64,000 bases of DNA from positions 186,001 to 250,000 of the forward strand of contig SAXG01000068.1 of NCBI GenBank assembly GCA_012932865.1, in the 5' to 3' direction. How positions within the stretch are numbered: the stretch's first letter is position 1; the number at the start of each line of letters is the position of its first letter. The notes under the pieces are model-generated. The model saw only the letters and a program-made list of their open reading frames with translations, had not been told where the DNA came from and ran no database searches. This DNA comes from Amylostereum areolatum. Taxonomy: Eukaryota > Basidiomycota > Agaricomycetes > Russulales > Stereaceae. The translations under genes were made by a program, and so were the position numbers. Shown here piece by piece: positions 48,327-58,327 of the stretch.

Positions 48327-50667
48327 AACGCCCCCCCAGTCACGTTGTCTGGTGGAGGCAAAGGCAAAGGACTTTTGGTATCATTGTCGAATCGTTTCGC
48401 TGTATTATCATCCATGCATACCTGTGAGCAATCGTATCCCCCGTGTTTGTATCGTCTACCGTCACCAAGAACAGGCAAACACCATCGATCACGCTCAAGG
48501 TCAAGCTGATCGGACGAGTTACCAAAAGAGAAATCGACGCAGACATGCTGCTTGATAGCGGCGCAGAAGGAATTATCCTGAACCGAAGCTTTGTTGAACG
48601 CAGAAAGCTTACCACAAGAAGACTAGAAAACCCATTCCCCATGCGTAATGTGGACGGCACCGAGAACATCATGGGCTGGGTACGCGACACAATGACCCAG
48701 CGGGTCTGGATATACTCGCAAGATTCAAAGGCGTACCATGAGGAAGAAGCTGAGTTCTTCATCACGACATCGGCGATCATGACATGATCCTTGGAACAGA
48801 CTGGCTCGACGAGCACAATCCCACCATAGACTGGCAACGAGACCATGTTGACATGCTCCGTTGCCCTCCCTCGTGCACTTCTGTCCAAACCTCCTGTGAC
48901 AAACCTGCAACCAAGCCATGGAAACCATCATTGGTCCAATCACAGTGTAAGGTTGAAGCAGGTAAAACCCCGAGGACACCTCTCGTTCTGGACGACCCCT
49001 TCCCAGAGCCGACATATGTGTCCTGGACCCCAGTCCCCACTTATGTTACTTCCTGCACGCAGAGTCAAAGGTGTTCGTGTTTGCACGGTCATCGCTCCCC
49101 TCTACCTACGCGAATCTTCACTGAGATGATGACGAGCGGCCCACGGTATTCCGAGACTGGGAGATCAATGGACTACGCCGCGCTGGAATCCTCCCCAAAA
49201 CCGACGGTCTTAATCCAGAAGCAGTACCCATCTGCGCGGGCTTCACAAAAGTGCAGGAGCTTGCAGAGCATTCAAAGGAGAACGCACGCCCACAAACCTT
49301 CAAAAACCTAGTCCCCCCTCCGTACTACGACTTTGCGCCTGTATTTGACAAGAAGACCTCCGAGCGACTTCCTGACCGACGACCATGGGACCATGCTATC
49401 GACATGAAAGACGGCTTTTGAACCCAGACCGTGCAAGATCTACCCTCTCTCACCTTCTGAGCAGATCGAACTTGACACCTTCCTCGATGACCACCTGAAG
49501 AAGGGCTATATTCTCCCATCAAAGTCACCTCAGGCGAGTCCATTCTTCTTTGTGAAGAAAAAGGATGGAAAGCTGCATCCCATACAGGACTATCGAGAAT
49601 TAAACAAGGGCACTGTCAAGAATGAATACCCCTTGCCACTGATCTCTGAAATCGTCGACCACCTCAAAGGTGCAAAAGATCTCTCAAAGATGGATGTTTG
49701 CTGGGGCTACAATAATGTCCGCATCAAGGAAGGCGATGAGTGGAAGGCTGCATTCAAGACGAATCATGGTCTCTTTGAACCTACGGTGATGTTTTTCGGG
49801 ACTTATGAACTCCCCCTGCGACGTTTCAGGCAATGATGAATGAACTGTTCAAGGATCTCATCAACTCGGGCAAGGTCATTATCTACATGGACGACATCTT
49901 GGTGTTCACTCGCACCATGGATGAGCACTGCGCCATAGTGCGGCAGGTTCTGCAGTGTTTGCAAGACAACGCCTCTTCCTCAAACCGGAGAAATGCGTCT
50001 TTGAGCAAGACTCTGTCGAATACCTCGGACTCATCATCTCGCACGACAAGATCGCTATGGACCCCGTTCAAGGTAGCGGTATTCAGGACTGGCCGACCAC
50101 GAATGGTCAAAGATGTGCAATCTTTCCTCGGCTTTGGCAACTTCTACCGATGTTCATCAAGGACTTCTCCAAAATTGCGCGACCTCTATTCGACCTGATG
50201 AAGAAGGACTGCGCATGGAGTTGGTCGGTGGAATGTCAGATGGCATTTAACGCACTTAAAGCTGTGTTCACCTCTTCCCTGTCTTAGTTATGCCTGATCC
50301 AAGGAAACCCTACCTTGTCGAGGTTGATGCCTTGGACTTCGCTACTGGGGGCATCCTTTGCAGAAAGGCAACAATGGTCACTGGCACCCAGTGGCGTACC
50401 TCTCCAAGGCCCTCTTGGAACCTGAACGGAACTACGACATCTACGACAAGAAACTGCTAGCGATCATTCGTGCACTTGAAGTGTGGCGCCACTATCTCAA
50501 AGGAGCCCCTGACACTGTTGAAATCTGGACAGATCACAAGAACCTGGAGCACTTCAAGATGGTGCAGAAGCTGAGCCGCTGACAGGCGCGTTGGGCTCTT
50601 TTCCTCACTCAATTCGACTTTTCGCTTGTTCACAAACCAGGAGTATCCCATCGCCCAGACCCCACAC
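48318..50667 (+). pseudogene. Gypsy-1 B Pol (protease-RT-RNase H), frameshifted and truncated
   Basis: Protease DSGAEGIILNRSF (48443-48787). The RT part VKKKDGKLHPIQDYRELNKG and MDVCWGYNNVRIKEGDEWK is at 49552-49836 and YMDDILVF at 49885-49910. RNase H NYDIYDKKLLAII and IWTDHKNLEHF lies at 50358-50582. Each part is in a different frame because of single-base losses and gains (for instance near 48765, 49410, 49795, 49965, 50145, 50275). It ends at the truncation point. Confidence 0.83.
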
Positions 50668-50830
50668 ATTGCCCTCACCGTACTCCGTCGTACACGGTGA
50701 GCGGACGCGCGGATTCGCCGATCGTCACGGGCGAGCGGATGTGGGCCGACGCTGCCTATGGCCGTTACAAGAGCGGGGGTCCCTGGGGTCGGCCGATGAT
50801 GATCCCTGCCCTACTCTCCTGCAGGGGTTC
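50668..50830 (+). other. Possible exon fragment, unrecognised
   Basis: Right after the Gypsy truncation the plus strand reads VSGRADSPIVTGERMWADAAYGRYKSGGPWG and on without a stop into the minisatellite. The composition is protein-like and similar in style to the host-type gene at 52-62 kb, but I cannot tie it to a family. Confidence 0.25.
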
Positions 50831-50831
50831 T

Positions 50832-51085
50832 CGCCACCCTGCTCACCGCCCGCCCTGCTCACTGCCCGCCCTGCCCACCGCCATGCCCACCGCCCTGCCC
50901 ACCTCCCTGCCCAGCGCCATGTTCACCACCCTACCCAGCGCCCACCCTGCCCAGCGCCCACCCTGCCCAGCGCCCACCCTGCTCACCACCCGCCCTGCTC
51001 ACCGCCCGCCCTGCTCACCGCCCGCCCTGCTCACTGCCCACCCTGCTCACCGCCCACCCTGCTTGCCTCCCTGCTCACTGGATAA
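50832..51085 (+). repeat. CCCTGCTCACCGCCCGC minisatellite
   Basis: About 20 tandem copies of an 8-16-bp unit (CCCTGCYCACCGCCCRC), with diverged ACCCTGCCCAGCGCC units in the middle. Open frames through it are an effect of the repeat. Confidence 0.85.
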
Positions 51086-51179
51086 TGTGGGGTGAAATAA
51101 GAATGTACATACTGTTGTGTGGACTGAGGCATACGCCGGAAACACGATGCCATTCCATACCTCCTCATTCCAACACGAG

Positions 51180-51545
51180 GGGTTCTCACTGACTTCTTCA
51201 GCTCTTGAGTCTCAACATATATGTATTTTACCCCGTCTGTATCTGATGTTTCCAAATCACCAACTCACTGACCTTCTCGAACCCTTACGCCATGTATGAT
51301 AAACTGTGACCGCTGAGGTGGACCAGCGAGGCTCGCCGACAAGCTTCAACCCCTCCTAGTCACCACCAAGATTCACCGGCAAGATCTACCGGCGAGACTA
51401 ACCGGGGAAGCTGACCGGCGAGACCTATTCAGCCCTTGAGTCTCAGGAATATATATTTTTCTACCCCATCTGTATGCGACACTTCCAAATCACCACCTCA
51501 CTAATCTTCACGACACCGTACACCATACATGACATACTGTGACCC
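51180..51545 (+). repeat. ~110-bp direct repeat pair
   Basis: The stretch 51202-51311 (TTGAGTCTCA... TATATGTATTTTACCCC ... CATGTATGATAAACTGTGACC) recurs at 51434-51543 with about 75-80% identity by eye (TTGAGTCTCA... CATACATGACATACTGTGACC). They are separated by CCGGCGAGACT-rich sequence. Nature unknown. Confidence 0.6.
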
Positions 51546-51700
51546 TGAATGAGATCGGCGAGGCTCGCCAATACGCTTCACCGCCGACAATTCCATCCCG
51601 CACCCCACCGGCGAGACTAGCCGGGGAGGCTAACCGGCGAAACTCTCACCGGCGAGACTCCGGTGAAACCGACCGGCGAGACTCACCATCAATGGTGCAG
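51325..51700 (+). repeat. Dispersed ACCGGCGAGACT motifs
   Basis: The dodecamer ACCGGCGAGACT or close variants (GACCGGCGAGAC, ACCGGGGAGGCT) occurs about ten times between 51366 and 51685, irregularly spaced. From 51700 to 51920 there is AT-rich, probably 3'-flanking sequence of the minus-strand gene, with no other feature. Confidence 0.55.
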
Positions 51701-51921
51701 AGATGCCTTCATGCTTGCACTTTGGATTCAGACTAAGTTGCAACAAAATATGTATTATTACAATCAAACCAAAACACAAGCAAAACTATGTAACCAAAAA
51801 AGAAAAAATCTACCAAGAAAGCAAATCACCAAACCAGCGGAAGTCCAAACTAGTGTACAACCCGCGACCCAAAAACGAATGAAGCACCCTCGCCGACACG
51901 AATCCTGCGCGCGCCCACTGT

Positions 51922-52374
51922 TCACCGCTTACCGCCCTTGCTCGCTGGCTTAGCGGTTGACCTCGAGGGCCCCCCGCTGCTCGCTGGCTTGGCGGAGGCA
52001 GCGTGAACCGCTGAGCCACTGGCCGGAGCCTCCGACATACTGCGAGTATGCCGGCAAGTGGCCTTGGCGTCGGCGGTGGTGCGCGCGGACTTGGGGGGAG
52101 GGCCGCCGGCGAAGGCGGACTTGCGCTTGAGCGACACCGCGCTCTCGACCACCTCACCTTCCTCGGCCTCTTCCTCGGCCTCCTCAACTGGTGGGAGGGC
52201 CACCGGCTCTTCCAGCTCGGCGTCCTTGCGGTCAGCATGCTCCTCACTCAGCTCGTACATGGCGAGCTGAGCGGCCCTGTAGCGCGCCATGGTGGCGTCT
52301 TCTTCGGCGTCGAGGGCAACGAGGTCGTCGCCGGGGCCCGTGTCCTTGCGCTTGTCCCGCGTAGCGCACACCCC
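51922..52374 (-). pseudogene. Host-type gene, 3' terminal part (interrupted by Copia-2)
   Basis: About 150 codons on the minus strand: CATRDKRKDTGPGDDLVAL, DATMARYRAAQLAMYELSEE, an acidic EEAEEEAEEGEVVESA stretch, a KRKSAF basic patch and a Ser/Ala-rich tail ending ASKGGKR-stop. Joined to 58328 across the Copia-2 insertion, with one copy of ACCCC removed, the frame is continuous (..AVELAAFDG then VCATRD..). The acidic and basic tail suggests a nuclear protein. The family is not recognised. Confidence 0.65.
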
Positions 52375-52822
52375 TGTTGAAGTCGCAGTTGAAGGGGCTA
52401 GCCAACTAGCTAGGGACGCTCAGAACTGACACAAACAGTGGATTGCTGCAGCACAGAATGAGCGACTAAGAAACAAGACAGAAACGAGCAAGGGGCATAC
52501 CTGCAGCACAGAATGAGCGACTGAGGAGGAGCAGACGCGTGTGGCTGCAGGTAGAGGCCATGGAGCGTGGGAGGAAACTCGGAATAAGCCGAGAATCGAC
52601 CTAAAGCGGTAACTAACTCGAAACTGAAGCTAGGGAAGGCTCGGGCTGAACTACAGTAAGTACAGTACAATAGCGAACAGTGGGTGAAGTGGAGAGGGCA
52701 TGTGAGGGTATAGATGCGGAATGAGGCGATAATAGGGTGAATGGAGCGGAATAGAAGCGAATAGGACGGAGATAGAACGGAATAAAGGCGTAGAAATCAG
52801 ACATAAAGGAATATCTTCAACA
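52375..52822 (-). repeat. Copia-2 3' LTR
   Basis: 448-bp LTR, with the purine tract on its coding-upstream side (52823-52831). Confidence 0.95.
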
Positions 52823-52842
52823 CTCCCCCGTGATGAGACTGC

Positions 52843-55800
52843 CTACTCGAGTCCCATCATCTCCCTGCAGCGCACAACGCGCTCCCGAGGCAGCGCCTTC
52901 GTCAGGATGTCGGCCGGCATCTCGTTTGTCCCCACAAACTTGAGAACAATCCGGCCGGCTTCCACTTCGTCTCGCAGCCAGTAGAAGCGCAGGTCGAGGT
53001 GCTTCATGCGTCCATGATGCTCGGGATTCTTCGAGACAGTTGATAGACGACTGATTGTCCGAGTACAGGAGCGACGCGCCCTCGACTGTGTATCCAAACT
53101 CAGAGAGCAGGTTGCACATCCAGACGATCTCCTTGCCAGCCTCGACGGCAGCAATGTACTCCGCCTCGGTCGTCGACTGTGCGACGAGCGATTGGAGGCG
53201 AGAGCTCCAGCTGACAGCGCCAGAACCGATGCGGACGAGATACCCGCCTGTGGAGCGGCCATTGTCGACGTTTCCGCCGTGGTCCGAGTCCGTGAACGTG
53301 GTGAACAGCTCGGAGTCGTCGCTCGGCCTGTACACGAGCTTCAAGTCCTTCGTACCCTGGAGGTACTTGAACAGATGCTGGACGGCGCGCCAATGCTGAG
53401 GACCTGGGTCCGAGATGAAGCGGCACAGGTTGGAGACGGTGTAGGCGATGTCTGGACGGGTAGCAGTCGCGATGTAGAGCAGGGAGCCGACGGCGCTGCC
53501 ATAGGGCACCTTCTGCATGAATTCGTGCTCCGACGCGTTCTGGGGCGACATAGCCTTCGTCAGACGCGAGCCAGGAAGCATGGGTGTGGTGACAGGGTGG
53601 CAGTCGGCATGGTTGTAGCGTGCAAGCGTGTCGACGATGTACTGGCGCTGGGAGAGGAAGAGGGTGCGCAGAGAGCGGTCTCGAGTGATGTGGATGCCGA
53701 GGAGGAAGGAGGTGGGGCCGAGATCTCGCAGCTTGAAGTGCGTGCGAAGAGTGGCGATGATCTCGTCGAGAACAGGCTCCGAATTCGACGCTAAGGTCCC
53801 ATCGTCGACGAAGACAGGGAGGAGAACGCGCACAGCGTCGCGCTGGAGCACGTAGATCGACGCGTCGCTGTAGATGCAGCGGAATCCCATCTTGTCGCAC
53901 AGGACCTCCATCAGCTTGATCTTCCACAGGCGAGCGGCCTGCTTGAGGCCATAGATCGACTTCTGCAGCTTGCAGACCGCGCCAGGAGGACCCTCCTCGA
54001 AGCCCTCAGGCTGCTTCATGTAGACCTCCGCATCGAGGTCGCCATTGATGAAGGCATGGGAGATGTCGATGGAGCGCAGGTGGAGATCCTCGATGGCGGC
54101 GAGGGCGAGGACAGTGCGAATGGCCTGGAACTTGGCAGTGGGAGCGAAGGTCTCGAAGTAGTCGAAGCCAGGACGTTGGGCAAAGCCCTTGGCGACGACG
54201 CGCGCCTTGTAGCGCTCGATGGAGCCGTCCTCCTTGCGCTTGACCTTGAAGACCCAGCGCGATGCGACAGCGTGGGCGCCAGGGGGAAGGGAAGCGATAG
54301 ACCAGGTGCCATTGGCTGCATGCGCGTCGAGCTCCTCTCGACACGCTGCAAGCCACATCTCCGCGTCCGGACGCTGCATAGCCTGTCTGTAGGAGAGCGG
54401 CTCGCCGTCTGCAGATAGCAGGGCGGTCTCCAACGCGGTGTGGATGGCAAAGGCGGCCTCAGGCGTCTCCTGCGCAAAGTAGACGTCGTCATTCGCCCAC
54501 GGCTCAGGAGAGTCGCTGTGAGCGTCGTCCTCCTCGTCGGATTCGACTGCAGGAAGCGGCTCGCGCACTTTCGCCTTGGAGGGCACTGGCTGAGGCTGCC
54601 AGCTGTTCGATCGCGCCTTGACCACGGCGTCGCGCGTGCTACGGCGCAGAGGACCGGTGGGCGAAGCGGCGCGCTTCCTCCCTCGAGGAGCAGGCCGCGA
54701 AGGACCCGCATGTGGAGAGGGAGGTGCAGGATCGGCTGCAGGCGGCGCAGGAGCGGGATCGGCCGCATCCTGATCGACATCATGCTCGTGCTCATCAGCA
54801 GGCGGAGCTGGAGGCTGAACAGGCTCGTCTTGCTCAGCAGAGGACGAGTCGTCGTCTCCCCCGGCATCCAGCGCCGGCTGAGAGGGAGCGGGCTCCGATA
54901 GAGGCGGATGAGGGAAGAGGGGAGCGGAAGGCGAGGGCAGGAGCGGCTTGTTGAGCCTGGAGCGAGGGAAATCGCGCTCGTCAAAGTCTGCGCGCTCGCA
55001 AATGATGACCTTCTTCGCTATGGGGTCCCAGAACTTCCAGCCTTTGTACCCCTCCGGATACCCGATGAAGGCGGCCTTCACCATGTGCGGCTGCAGGCCC
55101 TTGCGCTTGTCGCGCTGGATGTGGACGTATGCGGTGCATCCCCACACGCGCAGACGACTCACATCCGGCTTGGACCCGTGCCAGAGCTCGAAGGGCGTGG
55201 TGTGCGCCTTGATGGCGGCGGTGGGCAGGCGGTTGCGGACGTGGATGTAGGCACTGAGCGCTTCTCCCCAGAAAGACGCAGGCAGGCCGGACTCCGCAAG
55301 CATCGCGGTGACGCCCTCCTCAATGGTGCGATTTGCACGCTCCGCTACGCCGTTCTGCTGAGGGCGATTGCGCGTCGTATGACGGCGCTCGATCCCGTGC
55401 AGCGAACAGAACTCGTCCATGTTGCGACCCATGTATTCGCCCCCCTTGTCGTCCTGCAGCGCGAGCAGCTTCTCGCCTGTCTGCTTCTCGGCCCACGCTT
55501 TGAAGTCCTTGAACGCTTCGTACTGGTCCGACTTCTTGCGAAGCAGGTAGACGGCGTAGAAACGCGAGGCGGCGTCGATGTAGAGGACCCAGTAGCGATA
55601 GCCAGAGGCGGTGCGGACTGGAAGCGGGACCAGTGCAGGTCAGGAGTGGACGAGGGCGAGGTGCTTTGTGTAGACGGTGGTAGAGGAGGGGAACGGGTCG
55701 GCGTGCATCTTGCCAGCGAGGCAGGGCTCGCAGATAGGGTCGGGCTTCTCTAACGAGTTGAAGACGAGACCGGTGACGAGGTTCTCGCGCACTATGCGCT

Positions 55801-57171
55801 GGAGACCGGCGTGGTTGAAGTGCGCAAGGCGGCGGTGCCATAGGGACGCGTCGAGAGGCGTAGAGGCGGCGAGCGCGGCGGATAGGGCGTAGTGCGACAG
55901 CTGTAGAGGTAGAACCATCGAGATAGGCGGTGTTCGCGTCGTTGATCGTTGCAGTGAACCACACTGCGCCGTCCTTAGCGAAGGAGACGCGGCTCCCCTT
56001 GATGGTGACGACGAACGCCTTATGCTTCGCAAGGTAGAGGACAGAGAGGAGATTGTTTCGAAGATGGGGAACATGGAGGACTCTAGTAAACTCGACGGCG
56101 CCCTGCGCCTTTCCTGCTACAACCGGATTGAACACCACTGAGCCGACTCCTGCACTGTACACCGTCTTTCCGTCTGCGAGGCGAATGGGCGTGCGAAGGG
56201 GACGGTAGGAGGCGAAGAAGTGGCGATGCGGGGTCATATGAGACGTGGCGCCGGTGTCTGCGTTCCAATCGACGTCAGCATCGAGCTGCAGCGGCGAGAG
56301 GGGGTCGGAAGGAGCGACACTTGCGGATGCAGCGCTGCCAGCGTGTTCGCCAGCAGGATTGAAGCCGTCAGACGACGAGGACGCGGCGTTGGCCTTGTCC
56401 CCAAGGCGAGAGCGCAGGTCCTTGATCTGCTTCTGGTAGCAGGTCTTCTCCTCGTGCCCGCTCTTCTTGCAGAACGCGCAAGTGAGACGTGGACGCGAGG
56501 ACTGCCCCTTGGCCTTGCCAGATGCGCCAGACGACGACGCACTGAGCGCAGACGAAGCGTCCGGCTTGAAGAACTCGGGGTTGCGCTCCCTGTTGGTCTC
56601 CTCGCGCACAAACGCGTCCTTGACGCTGTCGGGGTCGAGCTTCTCGAGCAGGAGGAGGGAGGAGACGAAGGAGGAGTACTCCGAGGGCAGGGCGCGGATG
56701 TACGCCATGGTGGTGAGCTCCTTGTCGAGCTCCTCGAGGGTGAGAGACGCAGGGCGAAGCGAGCGAATGCGACGCATAGCATCGTCCACTCGCGTCGCCA
56801 TAGCGAGCAGGGACTCGTCCTCCTTCTTGCGGACATTGAAGAGGTCGTCATACGCGTTGAAGCGCGCGCCAGGCGCCTTCTTGACGTGCAACGCCTCGAG
56901 CTTCGTCCACATAGCGGGGGCTGTCGCGCCTGAGGTCGTCCACAGGACCTCTCTGGTCCTTGGAGATGAGGAGATAGATGGCACCCCCAGCCTTGGAGCA
57001 GATTGAGGTGTACTCCTTGAGGGCGGCAGCAGCAGTATCCGCCGGCTTGGACGTCTCCCCCAGCACTACAGCGTCCCAGCCCTTGGTCTGGAGCCAGGCC
57101 AGGACCTCGTTCGACCAGTCCTTGTAGTTTTGGCTGGTAAGAGCGTCGATTTTGGGGATAGAGTCGGACAT
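52843..57171 (-). pseudogene. Copia-2 Gag-Pol, broken by single-base insertions
   Basis: Starts MSDSIPKIDALTSQNY at 57171 and ends GLE-stop at 52843, aligned throughout with the intact polyprotein at 14244-18554. It has the CCHC knuckle, DTGATS protease, integrase zinc site and DDE residues, FVDDG RT motif and RNase H. Relative to Copia-1 there are one-base insertions near 56922, 55900, three between 55627 and 55646 (net in-frame), and 53038, each in non-homopolymer context. There is also an in-frame 12-base linker insertion near 54775. With these shifts only pieces are open (the longest is 52817-55432). Either dead or affected by sequencing errors. Confidence 0.9.
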
Positions 57172-57860
57172 AATGAAGAATTGGAGAGGATATGCACCAA
57201 AAGCGACGATTTTGGACGAGCAGAGGTTCGAGGGGGCGCCGAGGGCGAAGGGATAGGGCGATGGGGGCGGTTACGACGGCGATGGGGAGGGTGGATGGTC
57301 TAGATGGAGGCCTGAAGAGCGCGTACCGATAGCACAACGCGATGGGGAGCTACACTCGTCCGATCCCAAGGTGAAAATTTCTCGAAACAGCCTCCTGCAG
57401 ACAACGAGCTCCTGAGGGCGAACGGCTTCCGCGACGGCAACCGCGTTTGGCGAGGGGGTAGGTAGGGTGGTAGGGAGGGCTGACGCGAAGCGAGGGAGCA
57501 AACGGTCGAAGGGGCGCTGAGGACGCCTTTGATGTTGGTGGGAGGAGGGGGAGAAAGCGTCGCAGGCTGTAGAGGCACAACGGCAAAAGCGACGGACTTG
57601 GGGCTTGGCACGAAGGTGGATAGGGTGTAGTAGGTGCGGAATATGCAAGGGCGAGGCGAACGGATGAAGGGGCGTTGCGTGCGCGCTTGATGTTGCGAAA
57701 TGCGCGCCCTGGAGGATGGGGATGGTGTTGGAAGGCGACGGATGGGTCGTTCGACTCGAAACTCGAGGGCTGGGGCCTCTAGGGATGGTAGGAGAGGTGT
57801 GTAGAAGGACGAGGCGAGGGGGGTGCTGTGAGGCGAGATAAAAGCGATAGGTGTTGGCTA
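57172..57860 (-). other. Copia-2 untranslated leader
   Basis: About 690 bp, about 95% like the Copia-1 leader, with a few indels that break upstream frames. This supports MSDSIPKI as the Gag start. No gene seen. Confidence 0.6.
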
Positions 57861-57879
57861 GAGCGCAGGGCCCATAACC
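57861..57879 (-). promoter_or_regulatory. Copia-2 primer-binding site, half-tRNA type
   Basis: The same 19 bases as in Copia-1 (GGTTATGGGCCCTGCGCTC on the minus strand) follow the 5' LTR directly. Confidence 0.75.
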
Positions 57880-58327
57880 TGTTGAAGTCGCAGTTGAAGG
57901 GGCTAGCCAACTAGCTAGGGACGCTCAGAACTGACACAAACAGTGGATTGCTGCAGCACAGAATGAGCGACTAAGAAACAAGACAGAAACGAGCAAGGGG
58001 CATACCTGCAGCACAGAATGAGCGACTGAGGAGGAGCAGACGCGTGTGGCTGCAGGTAGAGGCCATGGAGCGTGGGAGGAAACTCGGAATAAGCCGAGAA
58101 TCGACCTAAAGCGGTAACTAACTCGAAACTGAAGCTAGGGAAGGCTCGGGCTGAACTACAGTAAGTACAGTACAATAGCGAACAGTGGGTGAAGTGGAGA
58201 GGGCATGTGAGGGTATAGATGCGGAATGAGGCGATAATAGGGTGAATGGAGCGGAATAGAAGCGAATAGGACGGAGATAGAACGGAATAAAGGCGTAGAA
58301 ATCAGACATAAAGGAATATCTTCAACA
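57880..58327 (-). repeat. Copia-2 5' LTR
   Basis: 448-bp LTR apparently identical to the one at 52375-52822. Target duplication ACCCC follows at 58328-58332. Confidence 0.95.

Larger units (their letters stand above)
46186..50667 (+). mobile_element. Gypsy-1 copy B, internal region, 3' truncated
   Basis: Primer site, upstream ORF, pre-Gag, Gag, protease, RT and RNase H follow the shared LTR but are full of one-base indels. The element stops in the RNase H/integrase linker (HKPGVSHRPDP) at about 50667. Integrase, chromodomain and 3' LTR are absent. Unrelated GC-rich sequence follows. Confidence 0.88.
52375..58327 (-). mobile_element. Full-length Copia element 2 (frameshifted)
   Basis: 5953 bp with 448-bp LTRs (52375-52822 and 57880-58327) that look identical, ends TGTTGAAG/CTTCAACA, and the 5-bp duplication ACCCC (52370-52374 and 58328-58332). 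It is closely related to Copia-1 but is a distinct subfamily: three-base-shorter LTR and scattered LTR substitutions. It inserted into an exon of the host-type gene. Confidence 0.95.

Noticed and set aside
50832..51085. CRISPR-like regular repeats
   Set aside because: Units are contiguous with no unique spacers; a eukaryotic minisatellite.
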